This document shows, in pieces, positions 34,391-38,312 of a stretch of 38,312 nucleotides of DNA. This DNA is from an uncultured Collinsella sp. (GTDB lineage: Bacteria; Actinomycetota; Coriobacteriia; Coriobacteriales; Coriobacteriaceae). The notes under the pieces were generated by a model. It ran no database searches. It was not told the origin of the DNA and saw only the letters and a program-made list of their open reading frames with translations. The position numbers and the translations under genes were made by a program. The stretch's first letter is position 1. Every line of letters starts with the position of its first letter. The stretch lies in contig UQPP01000020.1 of the NCBI GenBank assembly GCA_900543025.1, positions 1 through 38,312 of the forward strand, given 5' to 3'.

Positions 34391-34428
34391 AGTGTTTGGT
34401 GAGCAATATCGTTCAATTTTGAAACACT
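34391..34428. promoter_or_regulatory. Possible operator before the Fis-type regulator
   Basis: AGTGTTT (34391-34397) and AAACACT (34422-34428) are inverted arms, 24 bp apart, about 50 bp before the gene start. TATAGT overlaps the left arm. Confidence 0.35.
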
Positions 34429-34478
34429 CGGACGTGCGACCGCCGGCGGTTGCACGTCGCTACGGACAGGGGCAAATC

Positions 34479-35696
34479 ATGGATAGCGATGCCAAGCTGA
34501 ACATCTTGACCGATGCCCTGGCTGCTGCCGGGGCATCGGCATTGGCAATCGATGCGCGTGGGGACGTCGCGATCTCGACCATGAATGACGCGGCGCTTGA
34601 GCGGGATGTGGCGGCTTTTGTTGCCGAACGCCTCGACCGTATAGGAGACGGCGCGCGTCTGGTTATGGGGCGTGAGGGTACGCGCCTGAGCCTGACCGTT
34701 CGCCCCACCGACAAAGAGGGCGGGGGGCTTTGGGTTGTCGTGGTCCGCGAGGTGCGCGGTGCCGCGGCGCATGCGGGCATCGAGTGGCTCAACGCCGACG
34801 AAGTTGAGGTCCGCTACGAATCGAGCGCGTACGGCATCGTTGAGGGAGCGGCTTCAGTGGCTGCGCCGGTCGTCGAGAGCTACGCGCGCGGTGTGCCCCT
34901 TATGCTCGAGGGCGAGCTGGGCGCGGGTCAGGTCGAGATTGCCAAGCGCCTCTACCTGGACGGTCCTTTTGCCGATCAGCCCTTTGTTTCCGTTGCGCTC
35001 GATGAGCTCACCGAGCGCGGTTGGCGCCATGTGCTCAAAAGCGCCGAATCGCCGTTGTTCCAAACGGGGCTGACCCTTTGCATTGAGGGCTGGAACGCGG
35101 TTGGCCCCCAGCGCCTCCGCGAGCTGGTCTCCACGATGGCCGACACCGCGTTGGCGACGCGCTGCCATGTGGTGCTGACGGCGAATGACATGCCGGGCGG
35201 CAGCGAAAGTGATCAAGCCGCCTTTGTGACCGAGCGCTTCGCCTGTGCGGTGAGCGTGGCGCCGGCAATCGCCGAGCAGGGAGCCGCGTCGACGAAGGTT
35301 GCGCGCTATTTGGAATATCTCGCTGACGCATTTGGGACGGCAGCGCCCACGCTGTCTTCCGCGGCGACGAAGACGCTCGATGCTTACCGCTGGCCGCGCA
35401 ATTATCTGCAGCTCCGCGAGGTCTCGGAACGACTGTATATATTGGTGGGGGCGGGCGCGGTGGACCGCGCTGTGGCGGAGGAAGTGCTCGCCCAAGAGGA
35501 CGTGATTAAGACCGCAGCCTTTGGCGCCCCGACGCTCGAAAGCGACCTGTATATCCTGCGACCGCTGGCCGATACCGAGCGAGATATCGCGCATCTGGTT
35601 GTAGATCATCTCCACGGCAACCGAACCCGTGCGGCGGAGGTACTGGGCATAAGCCGTACAACGCTGTGGCGCTTGCTGAAGGACGATGACCGTTGA
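34479..35696 (+). CDS. Fis-type regulator with degenerate sigma54-activator domain
   Basis: A 405-residue protein. Residues 1-105 resemble a sensory (PAS-like) region without a clear signature. Residues 120-330 resemble an AAA+ sigma54-activator domain: GELGAGQVE (145-153) aligns with Walker A GESGTGKE but lacks the lysine, FVSVALDEL follows where Phe-x-x-Asn/Asp-Cys normally stands, and the GAFTGA loop is missing. The C-terminus (about 382-402) is a Fis-type helix-turn-helix (NRTRAAEVLGISRTTLWRLL). It should bind DNA but not hydrolyse ATP to remodel sigma54. AGGGGC precedes the ATG; an upstream in-frame start at 34278 would cross the inverted repeats and is less likely. Confidence 0.8.
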   Translation: MDSDAKLNILTDALAAAGASALAIDARGDVAISTMNDAALERDVAAFVAERLDRIGDGARLVMGREGTRLSLTVRPTDKEGGGLWVVVVREVRGAAAHAGIEWLNADEVEVRYESSAYGIVEGAASVAAPVVESYARGVPLMLEGELGAGQVEIAKRLYLDGPFADQPFVSVALDELTERGWRHVLKSAESPLFQTGLTLCIEGWNAVGPQRLRELVSTMADTALATRCHVVLTANDMPGGSESDQAAFVTERFACAVSVAPAIAEQGAASTKVARYLEYLADAFGTAAPTLSSAATKTLDAYRWPRNYLQLREVSERLYILVGAGAVDRAVAEEVLAQEDVIKTAAFGAPTLESDLYILRPLADTERDIAHLVVDHLHGNRTRAAEVLGISRTTLWRLLKDDDR

Positions 35697-35780
35697 GCGA
35701 GGCGCCCGTGACCGCGCGCGACGCGTGTGCTACAGTCCAAAGCGTTATTGTTTCGATTTGGTTACGGCGTGCGAGGGCAT

Positions 35781-36356
35781 ATGGCTGAGACTTCAAAACC
35801 GAGCCGCAGAAGGCGGAGTGCCGCGCCGGTCAACCGACGCACGACATCGGTGACGTGGGGCAAACACGCCTCGGGGTTTGATGGCTCGTTCAAGCGCACT
35901 AAATATGGCTATCATTCGGCAAGCGCCCGCTTGGCAATGCAGGCAGAGTCCTCACTGTGGGGCCGCAAACGCGTGGTGGGCTCAAAGCTCAAGCACGACG
36001 GAACGCTCGGTTACATCAGCCGCGGGGCGGCTCGCCGCAGTGGGCTCAATCCGGCTGGTTGGCACCGTTATGTTCCGATCGCGGTCGTCGTTGCAGTGAT
36101 CGTCATCGCACTCGCCGCGCTCGGCTACGCCGGCGGTGGCGCCAACTTGGACGCAGTGTTTAAATCGCCCGAGCTCGCGCATGCAGGCACAGAAGTTATC
36201 GAGGGCGCTCAGACCCAGACAGGCGTCGCGCCCCAGCGCGGCATCGTCGCGGCGGCCACCACCATCGCCGATGCTCAAAAGGACGAAGACAAGCAAGGCG
36301 ACGACGCCGAAACGACCCAGACAAGCGAAGCGACGACAACTCAAATATCAACATAG
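35781..36356 (+). CDS. Single-pass membrane protein of unknown function
   Basis: A 191-residue protein I do not recognise. The N-terminal 95 residues are strongly basic (SRRRRS, RRTTS, FKRTKYGYH, GRKRVVGSKLKH) and would lie in the cytoplasm. A membrane segment VPIAVVVAVIVIALAALGYA lies at about 98-117. The outer tail (118-191) is acidic and Thr/Gln/Ala-rich, probably disordered. GAGGG precedes the ATG. It follows the Fis-type regulator on the same strand. The basic cytoplasmic part could bind nucleic acid, but that is a guess. Confidence 0.7.
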   Translation: MAETSKPSRRRRSAAPVNRRTTSVTWGKHASGFDGSFKRTKYGYHSASARLAMQAESSLWGRKRVVGSKLKHDGTLGYISRGAARRSGLNPAGWHRYVPIAVVVAVIVIALAALGYAGGGANLDAVFKSPELAHAGTEVIEGAQTQTGVAPQRGIVAAATTIADAQKDEDKQGDDAETTQTSEATTTQIST

Positions 36357-36358
36357 CT

Positions 36359-36398
36359 TGCCGGCAGAAGGGGACGTTCCTTTTCTGCCGGCAGTTTG
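36359..36398. terminator. Bidirectional hairpin with GGGGACG core
   Basis: TGCCGGCAGAA (36359-36369) pairs perfectly with TTCTGCCGGCA (36383-36393); the loop GGGGACGTTCCTT can add weaker pairs. GTTTGGG follows. It separates convergent genes and belongs to the GGGAC hairpin group. Confidence 0.65.
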
Positions 36399-36411
36399 GG
36401 ACACTCCTGCG

Positions 36412-36933
36412 CTACTTGACGTACACCACGTTGTTGCGGCGCGGCTTTGCCTCGGGTAGCGTGTCCTCGGCGTAGCCAAGAATGCAGTGACCGACACCGC
36501 GCAGGCTGCCGTCGGCGGGCAGGCCCCAGCTGGCCAACAGCTCCAGGCCCTCGGGCGAGTCAAAGACCTCATGCGCGCGGTGAATCCAGCACGAATCGAC
36601 ACCCAGTGCATAGGCGGCGTTGAGCAAGTTGCCCATGGCGAGCGAGCCGTCTTCCAGATGTGTGGGCACGCTGCGGTCAACCAGCACCACCACAACGGTC
36701 TTGGCGCCATAGAAGGGGTCGCTGTTGCTGTCCATGACCTGGGCGTTGAGCTGTGAGAGACGCTCGACGGTCGCGGGGTCGGTGACGGCGACAAACGTCA
36801 CCGGCTGGCGGCCCATGCCGCTCGGTGCATATTGGCCGGCTTCGATAATCCGTGCAAGCTTTTCGGCCTCGACGGGACGATTGCTGTATTTGCGGCAGCT
36901 GCGGCGGTGAATGAGTGCTTCGATAGTCTCCAT
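36412..36933 (-). CDS. Nitroreductase-family FMN oxidoreductase
   Basis: A 173-residue flavoprotein of the nitroreductase family. The N-terminus ETIEALIHRRSCRKYSNRPV holds the Arg-rich FMN phosphate contact (RRSCRKY). QYAPSGMGRQP (about 36-46) and the C-terminal LGYAEDTLPEAKPR are further FMN-site features. It forms a dimer in known members and reduces quinones, nitroaromatics or other electron acceptors with NAD(P)H. The start is the ATG preceded by AAGGAG; upstream starts add unrelated residues. Single gene. Confidence 0.9.
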   Translation of the reverse strand: METIEALIHRRSCRKYSNRPVEAEKLARIIEAGQYAPSGMGRQPVTFVAVTDPATVERLSQLNAQVMDSNSDPFYGAKTVVVVLVDRSVPTHLEDGSLAMGNLLNAAYALGVDSCWIHRAHEVFDSPEGLELLASWGLPADGSLRGVGHCILGYAEDTLPEAKPRRNNVVYVK

Positions 36934-37227
36934 GGTGTCTCCTTGCGGTGGCGTTGCAGATGCCCCGTTCATACCCGCCGGGCTTAAACGATAGACGGTC
37001 AATTGCCCGGCCAAAAGGATAGATTCCAATTGGGAAAGTAGGTTTGCATAAAAGTACCTTCAGAATGTGACAAACAAATGGGATGGTTAAACGTTTTATC
37101 CCGTCTACCCTGCGGTTTTTTACCACTTGCCTAAATGACGAACGCATAACCTCTGATAAAGGTTTTACTAAAGGAGTACCAACGTTTATCAATGCGCCGT
37201 GGTGGCGCCGGGCCAGGAGGTAACATC

Positions 37228-37518
37228 ATGTTCCAGGCTGGAGATGTCGTCGAGACCGATTTCGAAGGATTTCTGAAGCTGCTGCGTTCCAAGACGCGCG
37301 CTTTCGTGTCGATCAACGATCACGAGTACTACATCACGCACACCGATGGCTATTGGCGTGTTCAGGATTGCGAGGCCCTCAACGACAAGGGCCACTTTAC
37401 TGACTGCTCCGAGCTGGTCAACACGGTCTGCGAGGTCGTCGAGCTGCCGTGGATTGCCGGCAAGAGCCTGCATGACAGCTTCTCGGGTGCTACGGTCTAT
37501 GAGGCCGTCGCTGCTTAA
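37228..37518 (+). CDS. Small conserved-looking protein of unknown function
   Basis: A 96-residue acidic soluble protein I cannot assign. It has regular alternation of strands and helices (FVSINDHEYYITHTDGYWRV, then CSELVNTVCEVVELPW) and three Cys residues. It begins after CAGGAGGTAACATC, an excellent ribosome binding site, and ends before a strong terminator, so it is a well-expressed single gene. The 294 bp upstream hold no other gene; a small dyad AACCT/AGGTT near 37150-37170 is the only structure I see. Confidence 0.75.
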   Translation: MFQAGDVVETDFEGFLKLLRSKTRAFVSINDHEYYITHTDGYWRVQDCEALNDKGHFTDCSELVNTVCEVVELPWIAGKSLHDSFSGATVYEAVAA

Positions 37519-37544
37519 CAGCCAACACTCGATATTCTCTCGCA

Positions 37545-37580
37545 ACCGCCGGCGCCGCCCCCGCGCCGGCGGTCTTTTTT
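37545..37580 (+). terminator. Terminator after the small unknown gene
   Basis: ACCGCCGGCGC pairs with GCGCCGGCGGT (11 bp) and is followed by CTTTTTT. Confidence 0.92.
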
Positions 37581-37622
37581 GTCGATATGCTTATGTAGAG
37601 CCGACCATAAACAACGAGCTTG

Positions 37623-37681
37623 TTGACGATAGTCAAAACTCGGACTAATGTAGAGATATTAATTGGTCAAAACTCGGACTA
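37623..37681 (+). promoter_or_regulatory. MarR operon promoter with direct-repeat operator
   Basis: GTCAAAACTCGGACTA occurs twice without mismatch, at 37632-37647 and 37666-37681, 34 bp apart. Each copy contains a small dyad (AGTC or GGTC with GACT). TTGACG (37623-37628) and TAATGT (37646-37651) are 17 bp apart, so the first copy sits between -35 and -10. Autorepression by the MarR protein is the simplest reading. Confidence 0.6.
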
Positions 37682-37697
37682 TCGAATGGTGGGAGAG

Positions 37698-38198
37698 ATG
37701 AATAGTGCAGTTAGCCCGGTCGATTTCGACCGGATGCTCAACGGGCTTGACCGTATCTATTCGGAGTTCGCGCGCGCCTGCGGTCTTTCGGACTGCGCCT
37801 ACTGGATGCTCGTCGACACGAGTGCGGCGGGCGGAAGCGTTGCCGTGAGTCGGCTGACGAGTGAATGGTTCTACAGCAAACAGACCATCAATTCGGCGAT
37901 CAAGACGCTTAGGGCGCGAGGGCTTGCGACGTTGGAGTTTGCCGAGGGCAGTCGTAAGAACAAGGTTGTGCGACTGACCGAAGAAGGCGTGCAGTTTGCC
38001 AAGCGCTACGCGTTGCCGGCGCAAAAAGCCGAGCAACAGGCATTCGAGGCGCTCGAGCCGTGGGAACAGCGCGAGATCATGCGCTTGGTCGGTAAGTTCT
38101 CCCATGTTCTTAACGAAGAGTGCGAGGCATTTAAACGGCAAGTGGCCGCCGAGAACGAGGCTGACGATAAGGGCGAGGGGGACACATGCGACTCTTAA
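37698..38198 (+). CDS. MarR-family transcriptional regulator
   Basis: A 166-residue winged-helix regulator. The DNA-binding part is VAVSRLTSEWFYSKQTINSAI then KTLRARGLATLEFA, with the wing EGSRKNKVVRLTEEG. Flanking helices supply the dimer interface. The start is uncertain: the ATG at 37698 follows GGTGGG, while one at 37686 is also possible. The gene overlaps the next gene by 13 bases, so the pair is coupled. MarR plus multidrug-type ABC exporter is a frequent arrangement. Confidence 0.88.
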   Translation: MNSAVSPVDFDRMLNGLDRIYSEFARACGLSDCAYWMLVDTSAAGGSVAVSRLTSEWFYSKQTINSAIKTLRARGLATLEFAEGSRKNKVVRLTEEGVQFAKRYALPAQKAEQQAFEALEPWEQREIMRLVGKFSHVLNEECEAFKRQVAAENEADDKGEGDTCDS

Positions 38199-38312
38199 TG
38201 AGGTTTATGAGGCCGTACCGCGGTCTGATTGCGGTGACGCTGTTTGCGGTGCTGATAGATAACGTCGGTACGCTGTTGGTTCCCACGATGCTGGCGAACA
38301 TGGTCAACACCG
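38186..38312 (+). CDS. ABC transporter, ATP-binding/permease (N-terminus only)
   Basis: The first 42 codons of a gene that runs off the window. The product starts RLLMRFMRPYRGLIAVTLFA and continues with DNVGTLLVPTMLANMVNTG-type sequence, the first membrane helix of an exporter half-transporter with fused ATPase. GAGGGGG precedes the ATG, inside the MarR gene end. A substrate cannot be inferred. Confidence 0.8.
   Translation, partial: MRLLMRFMRPYRGLIAVTLFAVLIDNVGTLLVPTMLANMVNT

Overview
The window reads as a chromosomal segment of a high-GC Gram-positive gut actinobacterium of the Coriobacteriia, most likely Collinsella or a close relative. This is inferred from the base composition, the tilS-hpt-ftsH gene order and the style of the intergenic hairpin repeats; no database search was possible. 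It opens inside the 3' end of a 23S rRNA gene and closes inside the first codons of an ABC transporter gene.

Layout. 1-660: end of an rRNA operon (23S, 5S, strong terminator). 700-2800: a tail-anchored unknown protein, a small heat-shock protein and a YycJ-type metallo-hydrolase. 2838-7212: tilS, hpt and ftsH. 7400-11100: an aminotransferase, a PHP phosphoesterase and an RNA uracil methyltransferase. 11101-11534: a gene-free, highly structured block with a perfect 36-bp inverted repeat. 11535-13805: a three-gene polar amino acid ABC importer. 14116-16191: an EF-G-like protein with degenerate GTPase motifs. 16320-17303: a surface or secreted nuclease. 17423-24845: a LacI regulator divergent from a six-gene sugar operon (PTS IIBC, KbaZ/GatZ-family protein, FSA-type transaldolase, split transketolase, PTS IIA). 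24846-25627: a gene-free block with an array of a 10-bp motif, a gene relic and two copies of a 48-bp repeat. 25628-28551: larE, a HAD phosphatase and a second LacI regulator. 28864-30711: glmS, followed at once by an IS3-family element (30735-32221). 32276-36356: a GntR regulator, a YeiH-family exporter, a degenerate sigma54-type regulator and an unknown membrane protein. 36412-38312: a nitroreductase, a small unknown protein, a MarR regulator and the start of its ABC exporter.

How the parts work together. The 18.8-24.8 kb operon looks like a complete catabolic unit. A PTS imports and phosphorylates a sugar, probably a ketose. A KbaZ/GatZ-like protein without its usual KbaY/GatY partner may act on the ketose phosphate, plausibly as a 4-epimerase. 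The transaldolase and split transketolase then feed the carbon into the pentose phosphate pool. This is the best candidate in the window for an incompletely described pathway.

Non-coding structure is unusually rich. There is a four-copy 48-bp hairpin repeat, and several unrelated-looking hairpins share a GGGAC/GTCCC core. An H-type pseudoknot can be drawn between the first two sugar-operon genes. The IS3 element carries a hairpin that sequesters the transposase ribosome binding site and an A7 slippery site for frameshifting.
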